Below the pieces are notes generated by a model. That model saw only the letters and a list, made by a program, of their open reading frames with translations. It made no database searches and had not been told where the DNA came from. The position numbers and the translations under genes are program-made. Shown here one piece after another: positions 1 to 12,179 of a stretch of 64,000 nt of DNA; position 1 is the first letter of the stretch, and every line of letters begins with the position of its first letter. The stretch covers positions 98,434,612 to 98,498,611 of the forward strand of contig CM043945.1 of the NCBI GenBank assembly GCA_014529385.2, written 5' to 3'. Source of the stretch: Adiantum capillus-veneris (Eukaryota > Streptophyta > Polypodiopsida > Polypodiales > Pteridaceae).

Positions 1-330
1 TCAATGTGCTTTGTGCGAGCATGAAAAACTGGGTTCCTTTCAACTGCAATGCGCTCTGACTATCAGTATATAGTGTTGGCAGTGCCTTTTCCAACACCAA
101 AATCAGACATAAGGCATCTGAGCCATACACACTCAATTGTAGTTGTGAAGATTGCCTTGTACTCAATCTCACAACTAGAACTGGCCATAGTAGATTGCTT
201 CTTGCTCAACCATGAGATACATGAACTATCAAGCATGAAACAAAAACCAATGGTGCACACTTGCGTGTCAAAACAACTAGCCCAATCTAAGTCCAAAAAA
301 GCATGTAAATTTGGCAAAAATGATCCCCCC
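1..330 (-). pseudogene. copia RNase H domain fragment
   Basis: The minus strand encodes the copia RNase H core: a D-x-DWA-x-C segment, a T-x-G-[FY]-CFML segment, the SW-x-SKKQ motif, and S-S-x-E-x-EYKA, all in family order. This domain degrades the RNA strand of the RNA-DNA hybrid during reverse transcription. After a -1/+1 frame change at about position 45 the frame continues as NPVFHARTKHI, the usual copia carboxy terminus, then leaves the window. Upstream it is fused to integrase with no RT in between. Non-functional. Confidence 0.85.
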
Positions 331-342
331 TTGCTTTCAACA

Positions 343-1359
343 CTAACCAACAAAAGTACATTTGACAGCCTTATCATCCAATTTTCTGCGTTGCGTTTGT
401 GGAACCAAAGCATATTCCAAATAGCCAAAAACATGCGTGTGCTCAATAGCAGGCTTTCTATCATGCCATGTTTCATATGGATTCATAGACTGCAAAGCTT
501 TTGTAGGACGCCTATTAAGTACATAAGCGGCATATATGATGGTCTCAAGCCAAAACAAATGCGGCAAAGCTTGACTTTGGACCATACATTGTGCCATTTC
601 CGTAAGTGACCTATTTTTCCTCTCAGCAACACCATTTTTTTGAGGTGTATACGGCACTCTACATTGGCGTTTTATCCCACAACCATCCAAAATATCATTA
701 AATTCATGAGACATATAATCCCCACCTCGATCGGAACGGAGGTTGCCCATAGCACATTTTGAGACATTTTCAGTCATAGCAAAAAATTTCTTGAAGCACA
801 TAAACACTTTGTACTTCTCTTTAAGCGGATACACCCATTCATGTCTGGAGTAATCATCAATGAAATTCACCAAGTAAATGTAATTGCCCAAGGACGGGGT
901 TTGCATGGGCCCACAAACATCACTATGCACAAGTCTCAACCTGCATATAGCCCTAATTGAACCATCCTTTGGAAACTTTGAATGCTGCATCTTACCCAAC
1001 ATACAACCTTCTCAAACATATTTGATAGGTTCTTCAAGAGGCAGCAAAGAAGCAACCATATCAGATTTTTGCAAACATAGCAAACTGGCAAAATTTAGAT
1101 GCCCAAAACGTGCATGCCAAAGTTTTGCATCTGAAATAGCCTTCGAATCCACAACATCGTTTGAAAAATTATGCCCAGAATTGTCATACAGAGTGAGCTT
1201 ATACAGCCCACAGCATAAAATGCCAAATGTACTACCAATTTCATTACCAAAACTGAGATCATGTATTGTACATCTGTCATGCACAAATTTGACTACAAGA
1301 CCAAGTCTAGCAAGTGCAGATACAGACAAAGGATTCTTCTTGATCCCAAGTACATACAA
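343..1359 (-). pseudogene. copia GAG-pre-integrase and integrase
   Basis: The amino-terminal part (1359-1012) has the GAG-pre-integrase zinc-binding segment with LWHARFGHLN (the two histidines). The paired cysteine stretch follows with its first position replaced by a stop (frame reads V-stop-EGCMLGK). The catalytic core (1002-343) shows HSDVCGPM, FIDDYSRHEWVYPLK, SDRGGDY and NGVAERKNRSL, supplying the D, D and E residues. It ends with the typical KCTFVG stretch. Integrase inserts the cDNA into the host chromosome. The core is well kept, but the stop in the zinc finger and the loss of the adjacent RT make the polyprotein inactive. Confidence 0.87.
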
Positions 1360-1383
1360 TGCATCAAGAAGTGTAAAAGAACT

Positions 1384-2495
1384 TCAATTTGTAGTATTAA
1401 GCACAATATTTTCAACTCCCTTAACCAGATAAGAGGCATTGTTGCCACAAGTGACTAGATTTCCATGAGGGACATCCTTAAGAGAGGTAAGCAAGTAACG
1501 ATAAGAGGTAATGTGATTTGTAGCACCACCGTCAAAGTACCACACATGAGCATCTGCAGCAATTGGCATACATGCATCATGGACACAAGGATCATAAGTG
1601 CACTGAAGACCCATTCCGCATCAACATCAGCATCACAATCTCCTCTCACAAAATACTCAACAATAGCTACAAATGTAGGGGAACTAGCCTCTTTCTTCTT
1701 TGCCTCTTTTGCCTTCAATTTGGGACACTGCTTGATCAAGTAATCAATTAGTTGTACAATAATGGCAATGCATCTTCTTTTTTCCCTTTTCATCAGAATT
1801 CCCAGAAGAATTGTTGCCAGCAGACGAATTAGGAATAGGTGATTTACAACTCGTAGAAGAACCATGAGAAGTGGCTACATTGCTTTTACCACCTTTTCTT
1901 TGAGCAGCAATAAAGGCATGTTCAAATGCACATTGTTTATCCCTGTTTCTTCTAAAAAGTAACTCTTGCAACAACAATGTGCATAATGCATCAAACTTGA
2001 CAACTTCTAGATTTCCTTGGGTCATAAGTCTCCACGTACTGGCAAAAGTCTGATAAGAATCTAGCAAAGCATCAAGAACAATCTGCACAATGAGCAATGA
2101 AATTTTAGCCTCATTGCCACTTGCATAAAGACCAGTCAGAATATCCCAAGCCTATTTTTCACATTTTGTTGAACGAACATGAGGAGTAATAGTGTGCTTC
2201 ACAGACAACGCAATCAAAGCATGAGCTTGTTTGTCTTTTACATCCTAATGAGCTTGCTCAATCGTAGTCAAAATAGCTCTAGCATCAGCAATCTTGCCAC
2301 CAAAACCTGCAACGTCCTCAACATCACCTACATCCTCAGAACCAGGACGTACATCAATGCCCTACATAATATTTGAAACGCCCTTTGACACAAGGAGATG
2401 TTGCATCATATAAGCCCACATAGGGTAATTGTGCCTATCCAATCTATCCTCAGCAGAGCAAACATCTTGAACACATGTGTGTTGTTGTCAGCCAT
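1384..2495 (-). pseudogene. copia gag and aspartic protease, frameshifted
   Basis: The start at 2495 reads MADNNTHVF, a common copia gag opening. The gag body continues to about 1744 over at least two frame changes. A degraded zinc knuckle (HCHYC, later QCPKLKAKE) follows near 1700-1780. The protease at 1614-1384 has VWYFDGGATNHI, where the catalytic D-S-G is D-G-G, and then LL-x-SL. Gag forms the particle and the protease cleaves the polyprotein. Frames shift between gag, knuckle and protease, so no complete product can be made. Confidence 0.8.
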
Positions 2496-3759
2496 GGAAA
2501 ATGTTGCAGCTGATGTGAAAACTACACAAAAAGAGGACAAACAAAGAGGGAACAACACGTGCTATATAACAAAAACTGTAAAAAAAATTAAGGGACCTGT
2601 TATGCAAAAACTGACACTCACAAAAATTTTGCACTAAATGACAAAATAACCTGCGTAGTACTATTTGTAGTAGAAATGGAGGCCGAAACGAGCCCGAATC
2701 AAAAATCTGCGCAAACCAAGCATGAAATTCGTATGTTGTGCCATGTCAGGACATGTGAATGTGTTTCATGAAAGTCCATACAGTCTACCATGTCAACATG
2801 CCAGCGCGTTTTTTGATTGTTCGTACAATAATGCTCCACAGAGAGCTAGCATTAAGAAAGAAATAGACTCAATTTTGGGCCTTTTAGCTTTGGTGAGAGA
2901 ATGCTGCTTAGCGTAAAGGAAGAAGTCTAATGTTACCTAGAAAAGCCTTTTTTCTCATTTTTGAAAATATCCATGAAAACCATTTTACTGAAATTTTCAT
3001 CGTCACCAGAAAAGTAAGGCCCTTGATAGTGACATCTTGCACAAGCGTCGAGTGCCCTTTTATGACCCGCTATTGCCATCTCGCACAAACATCAATCACC
3101 TTTTTATGAGATACTCGCAATTCAAATTTGAATAGGTCGTACTTGATAGCGATTGATAGGTACTATTTAAGACTATGAAAGAGTCAGAACTAAGCAAATA
3201 GAGACCTCTAAGGGGTCTCTGGGGCCTCTATTCACTTGGTTCTAACCTCATGAGACCCTAGGCTTCAAAAGATTGTATCTTGAGCTAGAGACATCAATTT
3301 TCAGTGTTTTAAAGTGATATCCTAAGGTTTTTGGACACTTTGGATGTATCCATCGTGTTCTTTTTTTATTTTGAAACATCTCTTATGTGTTTTCTTTCAT
3401 CGCACATCACATCACTCATTAAGATTCGTGGACATGGATTTTTGTGCATACTTAAGTTGGGCTCTCAAAAAGATTCTGTACGAACATGCATTTAAGTTAT
3501 CAAGCAATCGTTTACGTATGTACTATGAGAAATAGAATTTCAAAAAATTACTTTTGTATTTTTCAGGATTACCTTTGTCTATGCTGAGTAGGAATTTCTT
3601 ACAGACCCAAAATTGAGTCCAAGTTTCACCTAATGTGATACTTCTAAGAGAGCAGAGTCCAACAGCTAGGCAGTAGGGAAATCTACACGTGTATCTCATG
3701 CCCCTGAATGTTTTCAGCTAGGGTTAGACTGTTTGTTGGTCACTTACTACGGAACCTAC
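2496..3759. other. stretch with no recognised gene
   Basis: It should hold the untranslated leader and LTR of the minus-strand copia element, but no PBS (expected on the plus strand as the complement of TGGTATCAGAGC) and no clear TG/CA ends were found. Short open frames here have no recognisable motif. Confidence 0.4.
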
Positions 3760-5130
3760 CTGCTCTACCAAGAGGCTATTGAGATGGAAGACAGTGTGAA
3801 GTGGAAGCAGGTATCACTCAATTACGACAAATGAAGCCTGGGAACTGACACTGTTTCTAGAGGGCAAATGGGTGTACAAGAAGAAGTACACGGAATAAGA
3901 TCTCGAGCCTAAGTATAAGGCTAGATTGGTTGCTAAGGGTTTCGAGCAAAAGAAAGGCATGGACTCCGATGAGATTTTTTCTCCACTGGTTAAGATGACT
4001 ATATTGCGTCTTGTGCTTGGACTAGTAACCACTGAGGAGATGGAACTTGTCCAAATGGACGTGAAGATGACTTTCCTTCATGAGGACCTTGATGAGGATG
4101 TCTACATGCAACGGCTAGAGGGTTTTGAATTCAAACATGAAAAGCCTAGAAGGATAGAATTGGTATGTGAATTGTGTAAGGCATTGTCCCGGGGGATTCA
4201 CTCTATATGCAAAATAGGACGCCATCTGCGAGCGGACAACTTTGATAAAAACCCCTATATACTACAAATATTAGGAAATATGGTCCCCCCTTTCTACGCT
4301 TATACGACAATCAATGAAAAAAACTATCATACCCCTATCTTACATACAAAATATAGGTCTCACATGATCTAACTGAGTAATATTGTATAGCATAGTGATT
4401 GGCAATGTACTAAGAAACCACTTTTGTTGATAACTAGATGTACGCTCAATGTGTCTTAGTTTGACTTTTTGCCTAATCAATCTGCACTTTGGATACTCGT
4501 CCAAATTTGAACTTTCTAAATCTAGTGTAAATCAAACCTTGACCTACTCCAAATTAGCCCTTATCCATGACTGGCTTGATACAAAATTTGATGTGTGACC
4601 TGAAAAAAACTTCCCCTAAATTCATCCGAGTTCTATTGCACACTGGTGACCAATCGTTATATGTAATCGACCCGGGTTAGGTCCCCCTTCCCCCTCCCCC
4701 CCCCCCCCCCCCCCCCCCCCATTTTTAATCTTTGGAGATAATTTATCGGGGGCCTGTCCCTAACTTATACGCTTATGTAACTTGTAAAAAACCCCCCCTC
4801 CCCTGCACTTACATGGTGCGATAAGTTTCCATGGTGAATCCCTTGAGGGCATTGTATGGCCTAAAACAAGGCTTGAGGTAGCGGTACCGGATGTTTGACA
4901 AGTACATGCACTCCGATGGTTATGAAGGGATCCTAGAAGATCACTGCTTCTATACCAAGAAGTTGAATGATGGTTCACTTATCATCTTGATAATCTATGT
5001 TGATTATAGGCTCATTGCTGATGAGATTTCCATCTTGAAGAAGTCACTTAGCAACGTAGTTTTTTATGAAGTATTTCGAAGATGCAAGACACTTTCTTGG
5101 TATGCGTATCAAGAGGGATAGAAAACGTAG
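3760..5130 (+). pseudogene. copia reverse transcriptase split by a DNA transposon
   Basis: Plus-strand copia RT. It begins with an EAIEMEDSVKWKQ-type segment, then LVAKGFEQKKG, EIFSPLVKM and MELVQMDVKMTFLHEDLDEDVYMQ. The frame breaks at KAL (4187) and resumes as YGLKQ at 4856, because a 660-bp element lies between. The distal half has DHCFYTKKL and IILIIYVDYRLIADE: the catalytic YVDD box reads YVDY, so the second aspartate is lost. The 5' part is frameshifted. No LTR, gag or integrase belongs to this copy. It is oriented opposite to the copia copy at 1-2495, so it is a separate insertion. Confidence 0.88.
4188..4847 (+). mobile_element. non-autonomous TIR DNA transposon, copy 1 (660 bp), 8-bp TSD
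   Basis: The element starts cccgggggattcac and ends with gtgaatcccttgag, an imperfect 14-bp terminal inverted repeat. It is flanked by the perfect direct repeat ggcattgt (4180-4187 and 4848-4855). Removing the element and one repeat rejoins the copia codons KAL-YGLKQ, which proves the insertion. It carries no transposase. A run of 25 C (4696-4720) lies inside. A second, inverted copy is at 35901-36505. A target duplication of 8-9 bp fits the hAT or Mutator superfamilies; the TIR alone does not decide. Confidence 0.88.
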
Positions 5131-5465
5131 AATAGAGGCGAGGCATAGATTTTTCACTTCATGGGAGGCTGGTTTGCATGGATTAAAGTTAACTATTTGG
5201 GGACATGAGCTTTTGGATTTTATTCTATTGTGAATTGGGAGCATTGATTAAGTAGTAGAAGATAGTGGAATTCTATGCTTGATTGGTCACTTGGAGAGGG
5301 CTTTAGGTGGAACCCCCCAAGGACACCGGTTTGATAATTGGGCTGTCAGATTGGTTAGGATCTGTCACCAAAGTAGCAAATTTATCCTCTCCTTCTATCC
5401 ATCCAGAAGAATCTGCTCCATTAGAGTTCAACATGGATTTCACTTGTAGAAAAGGTTGTAACTAG
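5131..5465. other. short stretch, nothing recognised
   Basis: It lies between the end of the copia RT and the first position that can be matched to the right arm of the inverted duplication. The duplication may begin inside it, because the right arm runs off the window at 64000. Confidence 0.3.
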
Positions 5466-5599
5466 GTGCTTTTTGCTATTATGTGGTACATCATCATGTT
5501 TTTCTAGATTTTCTTGAGCTCTTGTAGCAGATAGTTGAGAGGTTGATCGTGGGATGCATAGCTTTCTTGAGCCAAAGTTTCCTAGCATTCCATTACCTT

Positions 5600-7609
5600 A
5601 CCTTCCTCTCATAGAGGGTTGGGGATCAGCCCAGCATGGCACCATAGAGCTTTCTTTGGGAAGCTCATTGTCAAAGGTCTTGTTTTAGGGGAGGATCTCT
5701 AGAAGAGTTTTTGCTTCACCGGATTCATTCTCGAGTTCCATTGACTAGAGGCCCATGCAGCCCTTTGACTCACTCAATTATTGAAGAGATGCGTAGAGTG
5801 GGCTTGAGTAGGAGATGGAAGGACCATTTTTTTTTTACCTTGCTTTAGTCTTGGGAGTATCTGTGGAGTGGCTTTGAGAAGCACCAACTCACATGCATTG
5901 AGGAGAAATTGAGATAGCTACTTACATGGAACCCTTCCGTCAGCACACACGGAGGTCACATGGTTGGTAGTTGACCTCATGTCTCTTGGTGTTCCATGGT
6001 AGAGGCTCTAGTCTGTACTTTTGGGGACATACTATAGTTTACATCACTTCTTGAGGAGGTTTTGGTCCATCAATTATAAGACATGAGGGGGATGCAAAGC
6101 ATGTGTTGGGAAATTGTAAAGGCTATATCATCATTGTGGTATACCCTTCTTGAGCTGGAGGTTCCCTGTTGGAGGGGGTTTTCACTCAACTAGAGGTACT
6201 CATTATAGTGAGGGCTCCCCATATCTAGGTTTCTTCGTGCTGTTTGAAGTTTAGAGAGAGGGATAGCTCCACAGATTCAACACTAAGGCACCAAAGGGTG
6301 TTGAGTGCTTCTTTCACTCGACTAGAGGTACTCATTGCAATTTGGGCTTGGTCAGATGTAGGGCTCTTCATTTTCTTTGAGGTTTAGAGAGAGGGCTACC
6401 TCCACAAAGTCAGTACTAAGGCACCAGAGGTGGCCATGTGCTACTTTTAGTAGATTTAAATTGTGGGCATCAGTGGGAGGACTTGTGTGATAACCGTCAG
6501 CTCTTGAGTGAGGACACTGACGACTGTGGGTGTTGGGAAATTTCCCCTTGATGCAAGTGCAATAGGACTCAAGAGAGTGGTTTTGGTGGGATTCTTTTAC
6601 TCTAGCCTATCACACAAGGACTCCTTTTTTCTAGTATATAGAATGGCTAGGATCACATATTGGTAGTGTGGAGACGCATTCATCCTGTTGCAATGGACCA
6701 TTGGCAAGAGGAGGGTCTCATGACTAACTGCTTGTGAAATTTTTGGGGGTGCGTATGGGATAGTAAACAATTGAGGAGAGTCACTATGTTCCAATGGCTA
6801 GTTTTCCTTTAGGCTACTATAGTTGGGAGTTGTTCGGTGCATAGCAATCACTCTACTAAATGTATCGCATGTGACCATACACTTGAGACACAGTGCCACT
6901 GTCTATGGGATTGCCCCATAGCATAGCACATTTGGCTTTTCATACTTCAATTGATGCATGCACTTTCATACGCAGAACACTCTGTTTTTCAAGGTGGCTT
7001 CATTTAAGGATGATTGTGATTTAGGAGGGTCGGCCTGGACTCCAACCGCTAGCTGATACACTCACACACCCAACACTTTGCTTTTCAAGGTGGCTTCATT
7101 TAAGGATGATTGTGATTTAGGAGGGTCGGCCTAGACTCCAACCCGCCATAGAGCTTGTACCTGAAGACTGGAGGAGACATAGAGAGTGTTGTTGGGAGCT
7201 CATCTACTGCCTAACACTTTGGTTCATCTAGAGATCCTGATGCTTCCGCATCTTTGAGGCTCGACCCATCCCACCGCAGAGGCTATACAAGACATCACAT
7301 TCAGGGATAGTTTGAGAGGCTTCAAGGCAACTTTGACCGCATGCAAGAGTGCCATGAGGCTTTCTTGTGCGACTTTGGTGACAAGGGCCTTTTTTCACCA
7401 TAGCTCATGGGGCACCTAGATGGATGGCACTATTGCCCACCAATGTGGTTTTTTTCTCGTCTCATATCTTGATTTAGCCATCATTGTACATATCTTGTTT
7501 TTCATTAGAGTCTCCCCACCTTTTGATGTTGTCCTCTTTAGTATAATATGAATTCTGTTGGGCAATTTTTTTTCACTAATGAAAGGATATTTATATTGCC
7601 CAAAAAAAA
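5600..7609 (+). pseudogene. LINE-like remnant with zf-RVT motif and A-rich tail
   Basis: At 6861-6935 one frame reads C-x2-C, then ETQCH, four residues on a C, then P and W after a stop. This is the CxxC...H-x4-C pattern of the zinc-binding region found carboxy-terminal of plant LINE reverse transcriptases (zf-RVT). About 670 bp downstream, the sequence ends in a hairpin-like ttgggcaa...ttgccc stretch and a short A run at 7601-7609, as at a LINE 3' end. Stops interrupt every frame upstream. The RT itself was not recognised and the 5' limit is a guess. The same remnant, inverted, is at 61862-64000. Confidence 0.42.
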
Positions 7610-9810
7610 ATGTTGATGGGGGATCTATGCTATTGATTTAAGGCCAACCCTCAGGTTTTTAGTTTCCCCAAAATTCCAAAACCACCAAGAGATCAACTAG
7701 TAGATGAAGCATGGATGGTCAAGTGAGAGTTCCAAAGTTTTTTGTGCAAATGTTTTTCTAATTCTTAAAGGTGATGCAAATGCTAATAGCTAGCTTTGAT
7801 GATGTCAAGCATTAGGAAAAATATGAACCCTCTAGGGGCCCTTTGGGATTAAGGTTAATTAGAGGCTAGCCAATAGGAAGAGGGTGGTGGACACACTCTA
7901 TACCCTCAAAAAATAGGGAGACAAGGTAGCCTTACACCTCTTTATGGCATCTTACCTAGTGAGAAGATAAGGGAGGTGGCTAGGGGAAGGCGGCGGGGGG
8001 GGGACCACTTTGACCTTTTTTCCCCCACTTTTTGGTCCGGATATAAAAATACACTAAAAAATTCAAATTTTCAAAAAAATTCAAATTTCAAGTTTTCTCT
8101 CTTTAAAAGGTCCCCAAACTTATTTCATGGTCAAAAAAGTATTTTTGACCTCCAAAAGTCAAAAACGTGCACTAAAAAATACGAAAAATTTAATTTTTTC
8201 AAAAAAGTTCAAAACATCATTTTCCACTCTCCAAAGTCTTTCCAAACCTATTCTATAGCTAAAAAGTGATTTTCTCTCTCTACAAACTCTTTTTTAAGCT
8301 CTCCATTGCTGCAACAACCACATGCACCCCCTATAGTCTAACACTATCTCTCTGCTTTCTCCCATCTCCATTGTAGCACCAAGCAAGCTCCTCCCCCATC
8401 TCTTCCCCTTGGCCACCACATAGTTTCACACCAAGTTAGCTCCTCTTCCTTCTCTCACCTCCATTACACCATGAAACAAGATTCTACTCGTTCTAATTTT
8501 ATTCACTCACAATATATGGAAACCTCTACTCCCGAAGATGGAAAAAATATGAGCTCACATGACTTGAATACCACAACAATAGGAGGTGTGAATAGTGTGT
8601 GGGCTTTGCAAGGGTTCATCTCCAACATAAAGATAAAATGGTAAGAAAACTACCCTTGTAGCTTGTATTCAGAGCTTAACATCATCTCCATCTTTAAGTT
8701 TATCATGCTGGATAGAATAAACCTCTTTATGGATTTCAATGTTTAGGCTTCATACCTCATAACACTGGGTGGTGCTATTTTGTTGATGGCTTTGGTTCGC
8801 CATCTATAGTTGTGTAGCATGTGATTGAGTCTCACAATGCAAGTAAGTTGTGTTATCTATGGAGAGTCATCAAAGATTTTTCTTATAATTTATTCTTTGT
8901 ATAGTTGTCATTAGATTATCATTTTCTACTTTATAACTTTGTGCTCACATAATCTGTTGTTTACTTACAGAGTCAACTTCTTTTTAGAGGACATGAGCAA
9001 GCAACCATGTGCAAAGATGGAAATTACTCTATTTTTGTTCCATGAGGAACCTTTCACTACGATGTTAAAGGATTTTGATAAGAATAGTAGAATTTTTTTA
9101 TAGAATCTTGAACCAATAGGTACTCTCTAGGAGCTCTTAGAAAATCCATCCATATAGTACTACTATCTTCCCTAGTGTCATATACACACAAATACTCAAG
9201 TGTATATGAATCTCTAGATGAGGAAGACAAATACTTGTAAGAGAAGCCTAATAACAACAACATTGTCTCCGTTTGTAATTATTTTCATGAGGCTGGATTC
9301 CTCTATAAATGCAATATAAATGTGTTTTTTTGTTAAATGGTGTCGCATTGAGTGAGAGTATTTAATTTAGATTACTAGAGTTTCATACAGATTTGAGAAT
9401 TATTGTTGAACTTTATGGATATTTTTATTTGCCTGTAAGATGTTTCAAGTCTCAAGTCTTAATCAGAAATTCAAGCAATATTTTGATTTCAATTTAATCA
9501 TTAATGGTTATTCTTATTAAAGTGGATCATAACCTTTGTCAAGATGTCCTCATTTGGGGATGTTGAATATATATCATTAACAACGTTTCATAAGTTGAGA
9601 AAGCTAAATTTTTGCTTTCCAACATGTTATTGTTTCCATACTATGCCTATGCCAAGCTTGACTTAGAGAAATGACAACTTGAGATGAAAGTGTCGATGTA
9701 TAAGGGTCACTTATTATTGACTCATGTTTCATCATACATATATTGTAAAGCCTTTGAGTTTCCACCTTTTTGAGTAGTGTTGACAAGTTTTTGGTATCAA
9801 ATCTTCTTAA

Positions 9811-11062
9811 CACTAGGTTGGTAACCTCACATGACATAAAAGTGTCCTTTCAGGGTTTTGAAAAAAACCTCCAAAACCATAGTAGATCCATTCATTTTGT
9901 AAAATCCTTTCATGAGGTTATAGTTCAAGGCCTCCTATACATGGAAAAAATAAGAAACTTGTAAAATTTATCATCTTTTGGTCACACCAAGCCTCCAAAG
10001 TTGATGGACCAGTACATTTTCATCAAAACAGTCATTTCTTACGTTTTGTTGCATAAAAATAAGATTAGGGATTTTTGTAGGACTTGAGATAAATTCCCTA
10101 GTTAACTTCAATGGGTTGGTGATTAGAACATATGATTGCTTCTCACTCACTATTTTTTGTTTTGCCAAAAGAAATAGGTACAAAAAAGTTGAATTTTTAC
10201 CATTCTACAAACCTATCATCAAAGTTTCTATAGCCACGTTCAATACAAATAATATATGCATGTTTTCTTAGTTTCCTATTGTCCTTTAGGTTCATAAGGA
10301 GCCATGGAGCATGTCAAAAGAATAATACATCTCTTACCAAGGGGAATCTTGGGGACAAAGATGAAGTGCTAAATACAGCAAACATGAAAAAACTGGGTTC
10401 AACATTATGAGTTGTAGAATCCCATAGAAACTATTCAATATCTAGCCAAATTTGATCCTTATGACTAGATATGGTTACTACCTACAAAATGCATGTAGTT
10501 GTCACAAGAAACTAACAATATTGAAAAAGCTATACTTGATATACTAGAATGTTTCATTTTCTTCTCTAATTGAAAAAATCAACCATCGTTGTCTACTATG
10601 CAAAATAGGGTATTAGGTGCCCCAAAACTCAAGGAATATTAGCTTTATGTTACAATATGCGACATAGAAAATCAAAACTGCATTTGGATATCATGAAAGC
10701 CACCAAAAAAATCATAGAAGAGCTAAAATTGACTAAAAACAGGATTTGACAATTTTGAAATTTGGTCATAACTTACAACTTTAACATTTATTTCTCCCTA
10801 GAAGCATCAGGACATGTTGAAGACTACTAAAGATAGTTCTCTAGCATTATAGACCTCAAAAACATGAATTCTAGAGTGATATAGTCGCAAAAAGTTGAAA
10901 AAAGCCAAAAACAGGACCCGTTTTTTCACACAGTTTAGGTTGTGAAATGTTGTGCAAGGACAAGGTTAAAGATGGAATTCATATTCCAAAAAAATGTCAA
11001 GTTTTTTTCAGCTAATGAGACAACTTTCTAGACAGACAGCACCTCAAAATCCATTTTGAAAC
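9811..11062 (-). mobile_element. TTAA-flanked TIR element, truncated copy
   Basis: It begins CACTAGGTTGGTAAC directly after TTAA (9807-9810). It continues with gacataaaagtgtcctttc and then over 1.2 kb of sequence similar to the reverse complement of 41476-42812. The distal end, about 85 bp including the second TIR, is missing. In the other arm of the inverted duplication the same position (59660-59663) has a single TTAA and no element. A frame ending in QLWRL-x-VTK is shared with the full copy, but nothing else looks coding. Confidence 0.75.
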
Positions 11063-11089
11063 TCTTGAGTAAAGGCTCATGTAAAGGCT

Positions 11090-11940
11090 CCTAGTGCTCT
11101 CAACAAGAGTGGCCACAAGGGCGCGCAAAATGGCCATCCAAAAGTCCCGGATGGCCATTTCGCACGTCCTTGCGGCCACTTTTTTTTTTTTTTTTATAAC
11201 TTGTAGACTTTGATGCAAAAAAAAACATATCTTACTCGGATTCTCCAGAAAACAACATGCAAGTTGGCAATCTCTTAAAAAATAATGTAAAACAAACATT
11301 TCTTACTTTTTCCTTAATCTGCGGGCTCCAACGAGCGTTAAAACCATGGAATCTGAAAATACTCAAAGAACCAATGTTTTTTATTGTGTTAAGGACTGTA
11401 TTTCCTCCATACAAAACTTTCCCAAAATCTTGCTCTAACACCTTCAAAAGCCCCAAGGGGTGAGCTCTTGCTCTCTGTACATCTAACTTACAGCCTTATC
11501 TCATACTTATACATAATAATTTTGCAAATTTTTGCCATGTAAAATCTTCTAGGGCCCTCAACAAGAGTGGCCACAAGGGTGCGCAAAATGGCCATCCAAA
11601 AGTCCCGGATGGCCATTTCGCGCGCCCTTGTGGCCACACTTTTTTATTTATTTTTAATTTAGTGTTGAACTTGTAGACTTTCATGAAAAAAAAAACATAT
11701 CTTGCTCAGATTCTCCAAAAAACAACGTGCAAGTTGGCAATCTCTTAAAAAATAATGTAAAACAGACATTTCTTACTTTTTCCTTAATCTATGGCTCCAA
11801 CGAGCATTAAAACCATGGAATCTGAAAATACTCAAAGAACCAATGTTTTTATTGTGTTAAGGACAGTATTTCCTACATACAAAACTCTCCCAAAATCACA
11901 TCCTAACACCTTCAAAAGTGGCTTCCAAGGAGTGCCCTCT
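11090..11940 (-). repeat. two tandem units, each with a 70-bp hairpin
   Basis: Two copies about 458 bp apart share a hairpin-forming block (11109-11179 and 11567-11638). One side runs gtggccacaagggcgcgc...atggccatcc and the other runs ggatggccat...gcgcccttgtggccac, with a 7-9-base loop containing aaaagtccc. A poly-T run, then about 300 bp of shared non-coding sequence, follow each. The mirror-image pair is at 58040-58870. Confidence 0.8.
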
Positions 11941-12179
11941 GTCAAAATTTGAAATTGAAGAAAAATAATCAGAATGAACTCCTAAACTATGTACAAACTT
12001 TAAAATAACCAAAATTTCTTTCAAAAAAAGTTATTACTAAAAATTTGAAAATAGACTTCCCACGACGATAGAAATCAAAGGGTTTAAGGAGAGATGTGGC
12101 TTCGAGGGTTATTCCGTCAAGATCTCTTCTACTCCGTGAGCACCATGGCAGTTGTTGCGTGAGGAAGCAAAAGATGAAA

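Larger units (their letters stand above)
1..2495 (-). mobile_element. Ty1/copia retrotransposon internal region, RT deleted, cut by window edge
   Basis: Read on the minus strand, gag, protease, GAG-pre-integrase, integrase and RNase H follow each other in copia order. The integrase passes directly into RNase H near 305-345, so the whole reverse transcriptase has been lost by an internal deletion. Frameshifts and stops break every domain, so the copy is dead. The gag start codon is at 2495-2493. The RNase H carboxy end runs off the left edge of the window. I could not find a convincing LTR or tRNA primer site to the right of gag. Confidence 0.88.
5466..12138 (+). repeat. left arm of a large inverted duplication
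   Basis: The reverse complement of 57808-64000 matches this stretch nearly base for base over most of its length. Matching pairs: 6597-6794 with 62675-62872, 9057-9263 with 60207-60413, and the inner end gattcttctacttc-like sequence at 12138 with 57808. Matched coordinates sum to about 69470 in the outer part and 69950-69980 in the inner part. The shift comes from an insertion with adjacent deletion around 9811-11070 in this arm. The outer end is unknown because the other arm is cut by the window edge. Confidence 0.9.

Noticed and set aside
7976-8269. 97-codon plus-strand frame
   Set aside because: Phe/Asn/Lys-rich translation of an AT-rich repeat arm; the matching right-arm sequence (61200-61490) does not keep the frame.
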